The notes beneath the pieces are model-generated. The model saw only the letters and a list, made by a program, of their open reading frames with translations, was not told where the DNA came from and searched no databases. From the NCBI RefSeq assembly GCF_900107585.1, contig NZ_FNQM01000002.1:372001-436000 (forward strand): a stretch of 64,000 nt of DNA. The letters run 5' to 3'. This document shows positions 27,384 through 42,289 of this stretch, piece by piece. Both the position numbers and the translations under genes were made by a program. The first letter of the stretch is position 1, and the number at the start of each line of letters is the position of its first letter. This DNA is from Rubrimonas cliftonensis. Its GTDB lineage: Bacteria > Pseudomonadota > Alphaproteobacteria > Rhodobacterales > Rhodobacteraceae.

Positions 27384-28901
27384 TCAGTTGAACTTGCGGA
27401 TCTGCCCGCCCTTCAGCCGGCTGAGATAGCTGTCGAGTTCGTCGCGCACGATCGGCATAAGGAAATAGATGCCGAATATGTTGACCACCGCCATCGCGAA
27501 GATCATCGCATCCGAGAAGTCGATCACCGCGCCAAGCTGCGCCGAAGCCCCAACGACAACGAAGAAGCAGAAGATGAGCTTGAAGATCAGCTCGCTCGTG
27601 TAGCCCTCTCCGAACAGATAGGTCCACGCCTTCACGCCGTAGTAGCTCCAGGTGATCATCGTCGAGAAGGCGAACAGCACCACCGCGATGGCAAGGACGT
27701 AGGGGAACCACGAGATCGCGCTGCCGAAGGCCGCCGATGTCAGCTCGACGCCGCCGAGGCCGGTCTGGTCGAGATACATGCCGGTGATGACGATGACGAG
27801 CGCGGTCATGGTGCAGATCACGACCGTGTCGATGAACGGCTCCAGCAGGGAGACGAAGCCCTCGGTGATCGGCTCCTTGGTGCGCACGGCGGAGTGCGCG
27901 ATGGCCGCGGAGCCGACGCCGGCCTCGTTGGAGAACGCCGCCCGGCGGAACCCCTGGATCAGCGCGCCGACGACGCCGCCGGTCGCGCCGGCCCCGGTGA
28001 ACGCCCCGTCGAAGATGGCGCCGAAGGCCGCGCCGATCTGGTCGTAGTTGATGATGATGATGATCAGCGCCGCGCCGCAGTAGATCGCGGCCATGAACGG
28101 CACGATCTTCTCGGTGACGTTGGCGATGGACTTGATCCCGCCGATGATCACCGCGAACACCACCGCCGCCATCACGAGCCCGGTGATCCAGCCCGCGCCA
28201 TTCAGGAACGAGGCGTCGCCGCCGGTGATGTTCACCAGCTGCGCATGCGCCTGGTTGGCCTGGAACATGTTCCCGCCGCCGAGCGCGCCGCCGATGCAGA
28301 AGATTGCGAACAGCACGGCAAGCGGCTTGCCGAGCGCCGCGTAGCCCCGTTCGGGAAGGGCTTTCGAAAGATAGTACATCGGCCCGCCGGAAACTGTGCC
28401 GTCAGCGTATTCGTTGCGATACTTCACGCCGAGCGTGCACTCGACGAATTTCGACGCCATGCCCATCAGCCCGGCGAGGATCATCCAGAACGTCGCGCCG
28501 GGGCCGCCGATGCTGACGGCCACGGCGACGCCCGCGATGTTGCCGAGACCGACCGTGCCCGAGAGCGCCGCCGTCAGGGCCTGGAAGTGGCTGACCTCGC
28601 CGGCGTCGTTGGGGTCGGAGTAGTCGCCGCGCACCAGCGCGATGGCGTGGCCGAAGGCGCGGAACTGGATGAAGCCGTAATAGAGCGTGAAGATCGTCGC
28701 GGCGACCACGAGCCACAGCACGATCCACGGAAACGCCGTGCCTGGCAGCGGCGCGAAGATGAAGCTGACGAAGGGCCCGGTGGCCGCCGCGAAGGCTGCG
28801 TTCACCTGCTGGTCGACGGTCATCGCGGCGTCGGCGGCGTCCTGCGCCGCGGCCGGCGCGGCGGCGACGGCCGCCAGGGCGGCGGGATACAAGGCTTTCA
28901 T
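27384..28901 (-). CDS. Sodium:alanine symporter family (AGCS) amino-acid carrier
   Basis: 505-aa membrane protein with a signal-like N-terminus ([20 protein letters not shown]) and about 11 helices. AGCS hallmarks: [44 protein letters not shown], and [20 protein letters not shown]. It imports alanine or glycine with sodium. ATG 28901 is preferred (GAGGG upstream) over a GTG at 28916 that overlaps the stress-protein stop (GTGA). Co-transcribed with the universal stress protein gene in either case. Confidence 0.94.
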   Translation of the reverse strand: MKALYPAALAAVAAAPAAAQDAADAAMTVDQQVNAAFAAATGPFVSFIFAPLPGTAFPWIVLWLVVAATIFTLYYGFIQFRAFGHAIALVRGDYSDPNDAGEVSHFQALTAALSGTVGLGNIAGVAVAVSIGGPGATFWMILAGLMGMASKFVECTLGVKYRNEYADGTVSGGPMYYLSKALPERGYAALGKPLAVLFAIFCIGGALGGGNMFQANQAHAQLVNITGGDASFLNGAGWITGLVMAAVVFAVIIGGIKSIANVTEKIVPFMAAIYCGAALIIIIINYDQIGAAFGAIFDGAFTGAGATGGVVGALIQGFRRAAFSNEAGVGSAAIAHSAVRTKEPITEGFVSLLEPFIDTVVICTMTALVIVITGMYLDQTGLGGVELTSAAFGSAISWFPYVLAIAVVLFAFSTMITWSYYGVKAWTYLFGEGYTSELIFKLIFCFFVVVGASAQLGAVIDFSDAMIFAMAVVNIFGIYFLMPIVRDELDSYLSRLKGGQIRKFN

Positions 28902-28912
28902 GCGCGCGGCCC

Positions 28913-29353
28913 TCACTTCTCGGAGACGGGAACGACGGTGACGGGCACGCTGGCGTGCATCACCAGATTGGCGGCGACCGACCCGAAGATGCGGCTCTTG
29001 AGCCCGCTCGCGGAGGTGCGTGCGATCACCACGCCGACGGCCCCGGCCTTACGGGCCTCCTCGTCGAGGATGTCGGCGGCGTCGCCATGGCGCACCGTCC
29101 CTTCGGCGGAGACGCCGTGGCTCCTGAGCGAGGCGAGGGCGGGGTCGATCACGCGCTCATGGGCGATGGCGATCTCCTCCTCGCGGCGCTTGTGGCGCGC
29201 CGCGTTCTCCTCCGGTGTCTGGAAGCTGAACGGCGACCACTCGATCACATAGACGAGCTTGAGCGCCCCCCCGGCGCCGACCATCCTGCGGGCATGCTCC
29301 ACGGCCTTCTCGCCTCCCGGCGAGCCGTCCAGCCCGACAATGAGAACTGTCAC
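28913..29353 (-). CDS. Universal stress protein (UspA family)
   Basis: 146-aa single-domain Usp. [19 protein letters not shown] at the start and the C-terminal ATP-loop region [27 protein letters not shown] are characteristic; the first glycines of the usual GxxG loop are missing. The start is GTG 29353 because GGAGGGG lies six bases before it. The upstream region is AT-richer than average and probably holds the promoter. It is followed within 15 bases by the alanine symporter, so the two are likely linked functionally. Confidence 0.93.
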   Translation of the reverse strand: MTVLIVGLDGSPGGEKAVEHARRMVGAGGALKLVYVIEWSPFSFQTPEENAARHKRREEEIAIAHERVIDPALASLRSHGVSAEGTVRHGDAADILDEEARKAGAVGVVIARTSASGLKSRIFGSVAANLVMHASVPVTVVPVSEK

Positions 29354-29562
29354 GATACACCCCCTCCAATTGTCATGAAAACAAAACCTAACCATCAAAC
29401 TCCTGCGGCGCGAGAATAATTTAACCATGTTCTCGGCATCAGCCCAGTTTTAAGGCGGTCGCTGCGCACGATCGCGGCCGCGCCGCGGGTTGGCGCAAGC
29501 GGGTCGTCCGGGCGACGAACGCGCCGCGAGACGACTGGAGGGCTGACGGGAGGGCTGACGCG

Positions 29563-31038
29563 ATGGCGACCTATCTGGGGATCGATCTGGGCACCTCGGC
29601 GCTGAAGGCGCTGCTCGTCGACGAGGCGGGCGCCGCCTTGGCGCAGGAGAGCGCGGCGCTCACGGTTCAGCGTCCGCGGCCGGGCTGGTCGGAGCAGGCG
29701 CCCGACGCGTGGATCGCGGCGTGCATGGCGGCGCTGGATGCGCTGGCCGCCCGGGCGCCCGCGGCGATGGCGGCGGTGCGGGGCGTCGGCCTCTCCGGCC
29801 AGATGCACGGCGCGACGCTGCTGGGCGCGGACGACCGCCCCCTGCGGCCGTGCATGCTCTGGAACGACGGCCGCGCCGAGGCGCACTGCGCCGAACTGGA
29901 GGCGGCGGCCGACTTCCGCGGCCTCGCGGGCAACGCGGTGATGGCCGGCTTCACCGCGCCGAAGGTGGCCTGGGTGCGCGCCCATGAGCCCGAGGTCTTC
30001 GCGCGCATCGCCCGCGTGCTGCTGCCGAAGGACTATCTCCGCCTCGCGCTCACCGGCGAGGCGGTTTCGGACCCCTCCGACGCGGCCGGGACGCTGTGGC
30101 TGGACGTCGGCGCGCGGACGTGGAGCCCGGCGCTGCTCGCCGCCTGCGGGCTCGACGAAGCCGCGACGCCGCGTCTGGTGGAGGGCAGCGCGGTGTCGGG
30201 GCGCCTCCGCCCCGCCCTCGCGGCGCGCTGGGGCATGGCGCAGGCCCCGGTCGTCGCCGGGGGCGCCGGCGACAACGCGGCGTCGGCCTGCGGCGTGGGC
30301 GCGGTGCGCCCGGGAGAGGGCTTCGTCTCGCTCGGCACGTCGGGAGTGCTGTTTCTCGCCACCGCGGGCTTCGCGCCGAACCCCGCCCGCGGCGTGCACG
30401 CCTTCTGCCACGCCGGGCCCGGCCTCTGGCACCAGATGGGGGTGATCCTCTCCGCCGCCGACAGCCTCTCATGGCTCGCGCGCGCGCTGGGCCGCCCGCC
30501 CGAGGCGGTCGCCGCCATGGCGGCGCAGGCCGACCCCGCGACGGCGCCGCTGTTCCTGCCCTATCTCTCGGGCGAGCGCACGCCCCACGCCGACGCCGGC
30601 CTTCGCGGCGCGTTCGTCGGGCTGGACCACGCCGCCGGGCCCGAGGCGCTGGCGCGCTCGGTGATGGAGGGGGTCGCCTTCGCCCTCGCCGACTGCGCCG
30701 AGGCGCTGGACGGTGGGGCGGCCGGGGCGGTGGCCGGGAGGCCGGCGAGGGCGCCGTCCGGGCCGCTGCACGCCGTCGGCGGCGGCGCCCGCTCGGACCT
30801 GTGGCTGCGGATGATCGCCGACGCGACCGGGCTGACGCTGGCCCGGCCGCAGGGCGCCGAGGCCGGCGCGGCGCTCGGCGCGGCGCGGCTCGGCCTCTGC
30901 GCCGCCGAAGGCGAGGCGCTTCAGGCCGTCTGCGCGCCAGCCCCGGCCGCGGAGGTGGTCGAACCCGGCCCCGGCGCGGACCTTGCCGCCGAGCGGCTCG
31001 CCCGCTGGCGGGCGGCCCTGCCGGCCTCCAGCTTCTAG
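29563..31038 (+). CDS. xylB: Xylulokinase
   Basis: 491-aa FGGY-family sugar kinase. GIDLGTSALKALLVDEAG is the phosphate-1 motif, VGLSGQMHGATLL (Gln80-His82) the xylulose-contact signature, LPKDYLRLALTGE follows, and the catalytic base is Asp237 in GGAGDNAASACGVG. The C-terminal adenosine motif is AVGGGARSDLWLRM. It phosphorylates D-xylulose to the 5-phosphate. No xylA, regulator or sugar transporter is adjacent; the gene is alone on the plus strand. Confidence 0.94.
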   Translation: MATYLGIDLGTSALKALLVDEAGAALAQESAALTVQRPRPGWSEQAPDAWIAACMAALDALAARAPAAMAAVRGVGLSGQMHGATLLGADDRPLRPCMLWNDGRAEAHCAELEAAADFRGLAGNAVMAGFTAPKVAWVRAHEPEVFARIARVLLPKDYLRLALTGEAVSDPSDAAGTLWLDVGARTWSPALLAACGLDEAATPRLVEGSAVSGRLRPALAARWGMAQAPVVAGGAGDNAASACGVGAVRPGEGFVSLGTSGVLFLATAGFAPNPARGVHAFCHAGPGLWHQMGVILSAADSLSWLARALGRPPEAVAAMAAQADPATAPLFLPYLSGERTPHADAGLRGAFVGLDHAAGPEALARSVMEGVAFALADCAEALDGGAAGAVAGRPARAPSGPLHAVGGGARSDLWLRMIADATGLTLARPQGAEAGAALGAARLGLCAAEGEALQAVCAPAPAAEVVEPGPGADLAAERLARWRAALPASSF

Positions 31039-31550
31039 AGGCGCGGCGAAGGGAAAGGGAGCCACGTTGCGCGGCCGTACTCCGTGACGACGCAAGACGA
31101 TGAGGGGAGCGGCGCCGGCCGACGCCGCGGCGCAGCCGTCAGGGACGCGAACCGTCGACTGCTTCGGCCGTTGCGCCCAAGACGCGCCGTCGCCCTTCCC
31201 TCGGCCACCCGCCCGTCCTCGCAGCGGGTCCGGCGTCCGGGCGCGCGCCTCGCGGCGGGTCGAGCTCTGCAGGATTGCGCCGGGTCCGGCGGCGACGGCG
31301 GTCGCCCGGCGCGCCTTCCGCCACGTCGATCGGAGGTTTTCAACGCAGACCTATTGCGCAAGCCGCGCCTCCGTGTTTGCCTGTACTGGCTCCAACTGAA
31401 CGGTCGGCGACGCCGCCGCGATTTCGGGAGCGCCCTTCAGGAGACCTCCATGCTGCGACCAGTCCTGCGGAGCCCGCGTCGATCGCCCTGGCGCCGCCCG
31501 GTTTCACCCCGCGCCGCCGAGCGCGCGATCCCGAGACCCCGCCCGGAAGC
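31039..31550. other. 512-bp stretch with no convincing gene
   Basis: Between xylB and the RsmB-like gene. The open frames here are Arg/Pro-rich, have no ribosome-binding site and show no family motif. No hairpin, tRNA or clear promoter was recognised. Confidence 0.5.
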
Positions 31551-32720
31551 ATGACGCCCCCCGCCAGGATGGCGGCGGCCATCGAGGCGCTGGAGGCCGT
31601 GGAGCGGTCGGACGCGCCCGCGGAGCGGGTGCTCGCCGCCTGGGGGCGCGCCAACCGATACGCCGGCTCGAAGGACCGCGCTGCGGTGGCCGACCGCGTG
31701 TTCGACTGCCTGCGCCGGCGCCGGTCGCTTGCGTGGCCGCTGCGCGCAGACACGGCGCGCGCCGCGGTGATCGGTTCCGTGCTGGCGGAGGGCGGCGACC
31801 CGGCCGCTTTGTTCACCGGGCAGGGCCATGCGCCGGCGGCGCTTACCGCCGACGAGTTCGCGGCGCTGGCCGAGCCGCCCCCGCCCCCGCCCGATCCCGT
31901 GAGGCTCGACTATCCCGACTGGCTGGACGCGCCGCTGCGCGAGGGGCTCGGCGCCTCGTTCGAGGCCTCGCTGCTCGCGATGCGGACGCGGGCGCCCGTC
32001 GACATGCGCGTGAACACGCTGCGGGCGGATGTCGACGCCGCCCGGCGCAGGCTTTCGGCGGACGGGGTGGAGACCTCGCCCGGACCGTTCCCCGAACTCG
32101 CGCCGCATTGTCTGAGAGCGGCGCCCGGCGCGCCGGTGGCGCGGGGGCGGGCCTACGCCGACGGGCTCGTGGAGTTGCAGGACGCCGCCAGCCAGGCTGT
32201 CGCCGCCTTCGCCGCGGCGCGTCCGGGCGAGGCGGTGCTCGATTTCTGCGCGGGCGGCGGCGGCAAGACCCTTGCGCTCGCCGCCGACATGGGCGGGCCC
32301 GCCGCGCCCGGAAGGCTGATCGCCCATGACGCCGCGCCGAGACGCATGGCGGATCTGCCGGCGCGTCTCGCCCGCGCGGGCGCGCGCGCCGATCTTGTCG
32401 CGCCGGAACGGTTGGCGGCCCTTGGCGGTCGCTGCGATCTGGTGTTCGTCGATGCGCCATGTTCAGGGTCCGGAGCCTGGCGCCGCGACCCGGCGGCGAA
32501 ATGGCGGCTGACGCCGGAGAAGCTTGCGCGCCTGTGCGCCCTTCAGGCCGACGTGCTCGAGGCGGCGCGGGCCTGCCTGCGGCGAGGGGGAAGGCTGGTG
32601 TACGCCACCTGCTCGGTTCTGCCGCAGGAGAACGCCGGACGCTTCACGGGCGACGCACGACGCGTGCTGCTGCCGGCGGACGGAGCGGACGGCTTCTACG
32701 CCGCGCTCGCGCAGTTCTGA
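31551..32720 (+). CDS. RsmB/NOP-family class I SAM-dependent RNA methyltransferase
   Basis: 389-aa protein of the RsmB (rRNA cytosine-5 methyltransferase) family. The N-terminal helical region (GSKDRAAVADRVFDCLRRR) resembles the NusB/RsmB helper region. The catalytic domain has VDMRVNTLRAD, ELQDAASQAVA, the SAM motif VLDFCAGGGGKTLALA, the first catalytic Cys in VDAPCSGSGAWRRDP and the second in YATCSVLPQENA. ATG 31551 follows GGAAG. Compared with E. coli RsmB (429 aa) the N-terminal domain is shorter, so the exact target is uncertain. Confidence 0.9.
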   Translation: MTPPARMAAAIEALEAVERSDAPAERVLAAWGRANRYAGSKDRAAVADRVFDCLRRRRSLAWPLRADTARAAVIGSVLAEGGDPAALFTGQGHAPAALTADEFAALAEPPPPPPDPVRLDYPDWLDAPLREGLGASFEASLLAMRTRAPVDMRVNTLRADVDAARRRLSADGVETSPGPFPELAPHCLRAAPGAPVARGRAYADGLVELQDAASQAVAAFAAARPGEAVLDFCAGGGGKTLALAADMGGPAAPGRLIAHDAAPRRMADLPARLARAGARADLVAPERLAALGGRCDLVFVDAPCSGSGAWRRDPAAKWRLTPEKLARLCALQADVLEAARACLRRGGRLVYATCSVLPQENAGRFTGDARRVLLPADGADGFYAALAQF

Positions 32721-32870
32721 AGCGCGCTCCCTTCGGCGCCCGGCCGAGCGCCTCGCGGGCTCGGTCAACGCCGCGGCTTGCAGGGCCCGAAGGCGTCGGC
32801 GATGTTTGTATTTGCACCGGGCGCGTGCAAACCTGCCTCCAGCAATCCGCGAAGGGCGCGCTTGGAAGGC

Positions 32871-34970
32871 ATGACGCAGCACTACGTCGCCACCGCGGTG
32901 GTCGCCGCCGCCCCATCGGCCGCGCCCGACCGCCGCGCCGCCCACGGCGCGTCGGCGCAACGCGCCCTGCCGGCGATCGCCTTCGCCATGTTCGCGACGG
33001 TCTCTGCGGCGCTGGCCGTGTTCGCCGCCGTCGAGAGCGGCGGCGTCGCGGCAGGTTCGGCGGCGCTCGGAGCGGTCGGCGTCGCCGCGGCGGCGTGCTG
33101 GGTCGCCGTCCGTCGGCAGCGCGGGCCGGCGTCTTCGGCGCGGCGCGCCGCGCGCGCTTTCGAGGCGTTCTTCGGCACGGCGCCGGAGCCCGCCGCCCTC
33201 ACCGACGCCGATGGCTGGCTGATCGCCGCCAACGCCGCGGCGGGCGGACATGATGCGCCTGCCCCGGACCGCGGGCCCGTCGCGGCTCTTCTGAGCGGCC
33301 ATGTCGACGATCCCGCAGCCGTCGTCTATCGCATGCTGAGCGCCGCGGCCGCTTCGGGCGTTGCGGAGGAGGTCGCCACGGGGCCGAAGGGGCCTGTCAT
33401 CGTCGGCGCGCGCTCCATGCGCGACGGCGCCGTGTTGTGGACGATCGCCCGAGCCGCGGCGCCGGCGCGGCTTTCCTCCGGAGCCGACCTTGTTCTGGAG
33501 TCGCTGCCCATCGCCGTGGCCCGCCTCAGCATCGACGGCGTGGTGCTCTCGGCCAACGCCGCGGCGCGGATGCTGCTCGGCGGAGCGATGCGCCCCGGCG
33601 TGGCGCTGGCGGACGTGATCGAGGGGCTCGGCCGGCCCATGTCGGTCCGCATCGCCGAGGCGGAGCGCGGCGACAGCAGCGGCCGACCGGAGATCGCGCG
33701 CGGCGAGGCGGACGGGCGCGAGGTCTTCGCGCAGGTCTCGCTCACCCGCACCGAAATCGACGGCGGCGCGTTCCTCTTCGCCGTCATGGCGGATGCTACC
33801 GAGCTCAAGACCCTCGAGGCCCAGTTCGTGCAGAGCCAGAAGATGCAGGCGGTCGGCCAGCTCGCCGGCGGCGTGGCGCACGACTTCAACAACCTGCTCA
33901 CCGCGATCGCCGGGCATACCGACCTGATGCTCCAGCGCCATGAGCATGGCGATCTTGACTACGCCGATCTCACCCAGGTCCGGCAGAACGCCAATCGCGC
34001 CGCCGGCCTCGTGCGCCAGCTTCTGGCGTTCAGCCGCAAGCAGACGCTGCGCCCGACGGTGGTCAACCTCGTCGACACGCTGACCGAGACGAGCCACCTG
34101 CTCAACCGCCTGCTGGGCGAGCGCGTGCGCCTCGCCATCACCCACGCCGAGAACCTCGGGCTGGTCAAGGTGGACGAGCGGCAGTTCGAGCAGGTCGTCA
34201 TGAACCTCGCCGTGAACGCGCGGGACGCCATGCCCAACGGCGGCTCGGTCTCCATCGTCACGTCGAACGCGCGGATCGACGCCGAACAGCGCCACGGCCG
34301 CGCCGTCGTGCCGAAGGGCGACTACGTCCTGATCGAGATCGTGGACGAGGGCACCGGCATCCCCACCGACAAGATCGACCAGATCTTCGAGCCGTTCTTC
34401 ACGACGAAGCGCGCCGGCGAGGGAACCGGCCTCGGCCTCTCGACCGTCTACGGCATCGTCAAGCAGACCGGCGGCTTCATCTTCGCGCGCAACCGCGTCG
34501 AGGGCGGCGCCGCCTTCTCGATCTACCTGCCGCGCTACTACCCCGCTCAGGGCGAGGTCGCGCCCGCCGTGGCCCCCATCGCGCAGCCGGCCGACCTGAC
34601 CGGCCGCGGCGTGGTGATGCTGATCGAGGACGAGACGCCGGTGCGCGCCTTCGCGGCCCGCGCCCTGAAGCTGCGGGGCTATCAGGTCGTCGAGGCCGCC
34701 TCGGGCGAGGAGGCGCTGGAGATCCTCGCCGACCCCGACCTCGCCATCGACGTCATCGTCTCCGACGTCGTCATGCCCGGCATGGACGGCCCCGCCTGCG
34801 TGTTGGAGGCGCGCAAGATGCGGCCCGACGTGAAGGTGGTGTTCGTCTCCGGCTACGCCGAGGACTCCCTGCGCCGCAGCATCGACGGCGTGGGCGAGTG
34901 CATGTTCCTGCCCAAGCCCTTCTCCCTGAACGAACTCACCGCGAAGGTGAAGGAGTGCGTCTCCTCTTGA
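32871..34970 (+). CDS. cckA: CckA-type hybrid histidine kinase
   Basis: 699-aa cell-cycle hybrid kinase. Two N-terminal membrane helices (about 33-53 and 60-80) are followed by a divergent and a clearer PAS-like region (about 95-310). The H-box [19 protein letters not shown] (His337), N-box [16 protein letters not shown]-boxes DEGTGIP and [20 protein letters not shown], and a C-terminal receiver with phospho-acceptor Asp632 ([11 protein letters not shown]) complete it. GGAAGG precedes ATG 32871. CckA feeds the ChpT-CtrA phosphorelay in alphaproteobacteria. The recA SOS promoter begins just after its stop. Confidence 0.95.
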   Translation: MTQHYVATAVVAAAPSAAPDRRAAHGASAQRALPAIAFAMFATVSAALAVFAAVESGGVAAGSAALGAVGVAAAACWVAVRRQRGPASSARRAARAFEAFFGTAPEPAALTDADGWLIAANAAAGGHDAPAPDRGPVAALLSGHVDDPAAVVYRMLSAAAASGVAEEVATGPKGPVIVGARSMRDGAVLWTIARAAAPARLSSGADLVLESLPIAVARLSIDGVVLSANAAARMLLGGAMRPGVALADVIEGLGRPMSVRIAEAERGDSSGRPEIARGEADGREVFAQVSLTRTEIDGGAFLFAVMADATELKTLEAQFVQSQKMQAVGQLAGGVAHDFNNLLTAIAGHTDLMLQRHEHGDLDYADLTQVRQNANRAAGLVRQLLAFSRKQTLRPTVVNLVDTLTETSHLLNRLLGERVRLAITHAENLGLVKVDERQFEQVVMNLAVNARDAMPNGGSVSIVTSNARIDAEQRHGRAVVPKGDYVLIEIVDEGTGIPTDKIDQIFEPFFTTKRAGEGTGLGLSTVYGIVKQTGGFIFARNRVEGGAAFSIYLPRYYPAQGEVAPAVAPIAQPADLTGRGVVMLIEDETPVRAFAARALKLRGYQVVEAASGEEALEILADPDLAIDVIVSDVVMPGMDGPACVLEARKMRPDVKVVFVSGYAEDSLRRSIDGVGECMFLPKPFSLNELTAKVKECVSS

Positions 34971-34989
34971 GCCGTCAGAATCGTGTTGT

Positions 34990-35004
34990 GTTCGCCGGAT
35001 GTTC
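34990..35004 (+). promoter_or_regulatory. Alphaproteobacterial LexA (SOS) box before recA
   Basis: GTTCGCCGGATGTTC matches GTTC-N7-GTTC exactly, the direct-repeat LexA site of alphaproteobacteria. It lies 83 bases before the recA ATG and 19 bases after the cckA stop. A GTTC/GAAC partial dyad overlaps its right half. Confidence 0.85.
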
Positions 35005-35086
35005 TGATAGAACGTCAAGGGAACACGGGCGCAGGTCGATCAATGGGGCGGTTTTCGCGCCGTTGCCATGGCAGGGGAAATCCGCG

Positions 35087-36154
35087 ATGACGCAGGATGT
35101 GCTGAACCTTCTCGAAAGGCGCGACATGGACAAGCAGAAGGCGCTGGACTCCGCGCTGGCGCAGATCGAGCGGGCCTTCGGCAAGGGCTCGATCATGCGG
35201 CTCGGGGCCAACGACCCGGCGATGGACATCGAGGCGGTCTCCACCGGTTCGCTCGGGCTCGACATCGCGCTCGGCATCGGCGGCCTGCCCAAGGGGCGGA
35301 TCATCGAGATTTACGGCCCCGAAAGCTCCGGCAAGACCACGCTGGCGCTGCATGTGATCGCGGAGGAGCAGAAGAAGGGCGGCATCTGCGCCTTCGTCGA
35401 CGCCGAGCATGCGCTCGACCCGGTCTATGCGCGCAAGCTCGGCGTAAAGGTGGACGATCTGCTGATATCGCAGCCCGACGCCGGCGAGCAGGCGCTCGAG
35501 ATCACCGACACGCTGGTGCGCTCCGGCGCCGTCTCCGTGATCGTGGTCGATTCGGTCGCGGCGCTGACGCCGCGCGCCGAGCTCGAAGGCGACATGGGCG
35601 ACGCCACGGTAGGCGCCCAGGCCAGGCTGATGAGCCAGGCGATGCGCAAGCTCACCGCCTCGATCAGCCGCTCAAAGTGCATGGTCATCTTCATCAACCA
35701 GATCCGCATGAAGATCGGCGTGATGTTCGGCAGCCCAGAGACCACGACCGGCGGCAACGCGCTGAAGTTCTACGCCTCGGTGCGGCTCGACATCCGCCGT
35801 ATCGGCGCGATCAAGGATCGTGACGAGGTCGTGGGCAACAGCACCCGCGTCAAGGTGGTCAAGAACAAGGTCGCCGCGCCGTTCCGGCAGGTCGAGTTCG
35901 ACATCATGTACGGCGAAGGCATCTCGAAACTGGGCGAGTTGATCGACCTTGGCGTGAAGGCTGGCGTCGTCGAGAAGTCTGGCTCCTGGTTCTCCTTCGC
36001 GGACCAGCGCATCGGCCAGGGCCGCGAGAACGCCAAGACCTTCCTGCGAGAGCATCCCGAGGTGGCGCTCGCCATCGAGGACAAGGTGCGCGCCGCCCAC
36101 GGGCTGGACTTCGCGATGATGGCGGGAGACGACGAGGCCGTGGTCGAGGACTGA
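35087..36154 (+). CDS. recA: Recombinase RecA
   Basis: 355-aa Rec[21 protein letters not shown], the P-loop [21 protein letters not shown] (L1 side), and [20 protein letters not shown] (L2) are all canonical. ATG 35087 (MTQDVL) is preferred because AGGGGA precedes it and related RecA proteins have a similar 12-14-residue lead; ATG 35126 (MDKQ) is the alternative. Under LexA control from the box at 34990-35004. A hairpin terminator follows. Confidence 0.98.
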   Translation: MTQDVLNLLERRDMDKQKALDSALAQIERAFGKGSIMRLGANDPAMDIEAVSTGSLGLDIALGIGGLPKGRIIEIYGPESSGKTTLALHVIAEEQKKGGICAFVDAEHALDPVYARKLGVKVDDLLISQPDAGEQALEITDTLVRSGAVSVIVVDSVAALTPRAELEGDMGDATVGAQARLMSQAMRKLTASISRSKCMVIFINQIRMKIGVMFGSPETTTGGNALKFYASVRLDIRRIGAIKDRDEVVGNSTRVKVVKNKVAAPFRQVEFDIMYGEGISKLGELIDLGVKAGVVEKSGSWFSFADQRIGQGRENAKTFLREHPEVALAIEDKVRAAHGLDFAMMAGDDEAVVED

Positions 36155-36171
36155 GGCGGTCGCGCATCTTC

Positions 36172-36196
36172 CTGAGCCCCCGGTTCCGGGGCTCAG
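36172..36196 (+). terminator. Stem-loop downstream of recA
   Basis: CTGAGCCCC and GGGGCTCAG form a perfect 9-bp stem with a 7-base loop, 17 bases after the recA stop. No T-run follows, so termination strength is uncertain. Confidence 0.65.
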
Positions 36197-36421
36197 GGGG
36201 CGGATCGCGCCCGACCCGGCGCCCCTCCCGGCCCCTGCGGACCGGCCGCAGGCAAAGGGCTGCGGTAGAGCGCGGGAGCGGTCCGGGCGCCAGCACCGGG
36301 GCGGCTCCGCGGGCCGCCCGTCGAGTCGATCCGCCTTTGGCGCCCCGCGTGGACAGAGCGGCGGCGCCGGGCTAGACGTCGCGACGGCGCGCTGGCCGCC
36401 GCGCCGTGCTGGAGCATCGCC

Positions 36422-39082
<2,661 letters not shown>

Positions 39083-39279
39083 GCGCGCCCGCCGGCGACG
39101 CCGCAGCTCCGGCGCAGGATCGGCGGGGGCGGGACAGGTTCCGCGCGGCGGCCACTCGGCGGAGCCGGGGGCGCAGGGCGCCCGTCGCGTAGCGCCGGTC
39201 GGCGAAAGTGCGGGCCCCGGCGCCGTTTCGGGTGAGGGGGGATCGCGGGATCGTCCTCGTGGGCCAGAAGGGTCAGCAG

Positions 39280-39289
39280 CCCCCCCCCC
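39280..39289. repeat. Homopolymer of ten C residues
   Basis: A run of ten C residues in non-coding DNA after alaS. Such a tract is prone to slippage and to assembly error. It is not inside a gene I can support. Confidence 0.8.
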
Positions 39290-39335
39290 GAGAACGCGGC
39301 CATCGCCGCGCGGCCCGCTCCATGGCCTCAGCCGA

Positions 39336-39745
39336 TCACGCGTCGCGCAGCGCGCTCGTCACCGACTCTCGCGCCTTGGCCATCGTCGCGATGGCGTCGT
39401 CCAGCGCTTCATGGTCGCCGTCGGCACTTCGAAGCCGAGCTTCAGTTCCGGCGCGGCCTCGGCGAAAGCTCTGAAGTGAAGGTTGGCCTCGACGTGGTGG
39501 TGGGTCTCCAGTCCGCCCAGCCGCATGTCCTCCGCGGCGCAGAACGGCCGCGCGAAGCCCCGCGGACCGAATAGGCCTGCGCCGAGCCCAGCCAGCGCGT
39601 CGTCGGGCCGTCGGGAGATGTCGCGGAACATGCCGCGCCGCGCCAGCCAGACCGCGCCAAGTCTCTGACCGACCGTCGCCGATCAGCTCTGCGCCGGATG
39701 AAGGGCGAGCAGCCGGGTCAGCTCCAGCTCCGGATCGGGGCCCGT
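39336..39745 (-). pseudogene. Decayed, frameshifted gene remnant of unknown family
   Basis: Coding character moves between frames. In the frame of the upstream protease, GPDPELELTRLLALHPAQS ends at a TGA (39683-39685). The same frame reopens with TVGQRLGAVWLARRGMFRDI, then GLETHHHVEANLHFRAFAEA and LKLGFEVP. Near 39415 the sense shifts to another frame reading GDHEALDDAIATMAKARESV and stops at 39336. One in-frame stop and one frameshift therefore interrupt a protein-like sequence with G/C-rich third positions. I do not recognise the family. Sequencing error is an alternative to decay. The rest of the 702-bp gap after alaS (39083-39335) holds only a C10 tract. Confidence 0.45.
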
Positions 39746-39784
39746 CGGCCGGCCGGTAGGCCGCGCCTCGCTGACGTCGCGCGC

Positions 39785-40362
39785 TCACCGCTCCAGCACC
39801 ATGCGGTCCCCCTCGACGCGCCAGCGGGCGAAGCGGTCGAGCCAGCGGATGCCGAGCAGGGAGGTCGAAAGCTCGCCGCCATTGACGACGGCCGCCACGT
39901 CGCGGTCGTCGAACGGGCCGATGGCCAGTCGCTCCAGCCTGACCGGCGCGCCGTAGACGACGCCGTTCGCAGTGTTCGCTGGGCGGGTGTAGGCCAGCCG
40001 GTCAGGGTCGAGCCCGGCCCGCGCGGCGTCGGCGCGGCTGAGTACGATCTCGGTGGCGCCGGTGTCGATAAGGAAGTCCACGCTCGCGCCGTTGACTGAA
40101 CCGCTGGCGCGAAAGTGGCCGTTCGGCCCGCGGCGCAAGACGGCTGCGTTCTCCGTCACCGCCATGACAGGCGCCGAGGAGAGCTGCGCGCCGATGATGT
40201 CGCGAAAGCCGTAGAGCACGATCGCGGCCAGGAAGATCAGCGCCCATATCGCCGCGTGGCGCAGCGCCTCGCCCATGCGCCGGCCATAGGCGGCGAAAAG
40301 GCCGCCGCACACCAGCACGAGCAGCCCGGCGAGGTAGACGAGCCGCGCGGTCTCGTCCCCGC

Positions 40363-40366
<4 letters not shown>
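39785..40366 (-). CDS. TIGR02281-type retropepsin-like aspartic protease, membrane-anchored
   Basis: 193-aa protein with two N-terminal membrane helices (about 7-24 and 33-52) and a single retropepsin-like domain. The catalytic motif is FLIDTGATEIVLS, with a downstream LLGIRWLDRF. Eukaryotic-type pepsins have two such halves; this one must dimerise. It starts with GTG 40366, overlapping the ABC-F stop by four bases. The family is common in alphaproteobacteria and its substrates are mostly unknown. Confidence 0.88.
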
Positions 40367-42234
<1,868 letters not shown>

Positions 42235-42289
42235 GGGCGTTGCGCTAGCAGAGGCGGGCGGCGCTGTCCACGCGTGGAAGCGGATCGGG

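Noticed and set aside
24933-29252. A 1439-codon open frame on the plus strand
   Set aside because: It is antisense to the methyltransferase, nucleotidase, symporter and stress-protein genes. Its His/Arg/Asp/Val-rich composition is typical of the reverse frame of GC-rich genes, and no domain is visible.
31380-31430. A possible fourth copy of the dispersed repeat (CCAACTGAACGGTCGGCGAC)
   Set aside because: Only a short block resembles the consensus and the following blocks are absent.
32463-35018. An 851-codon open frame on the minus strand
   Set aside because: Antisense to the RsmB-like gene and cckA, whose motifs are unambiguous.
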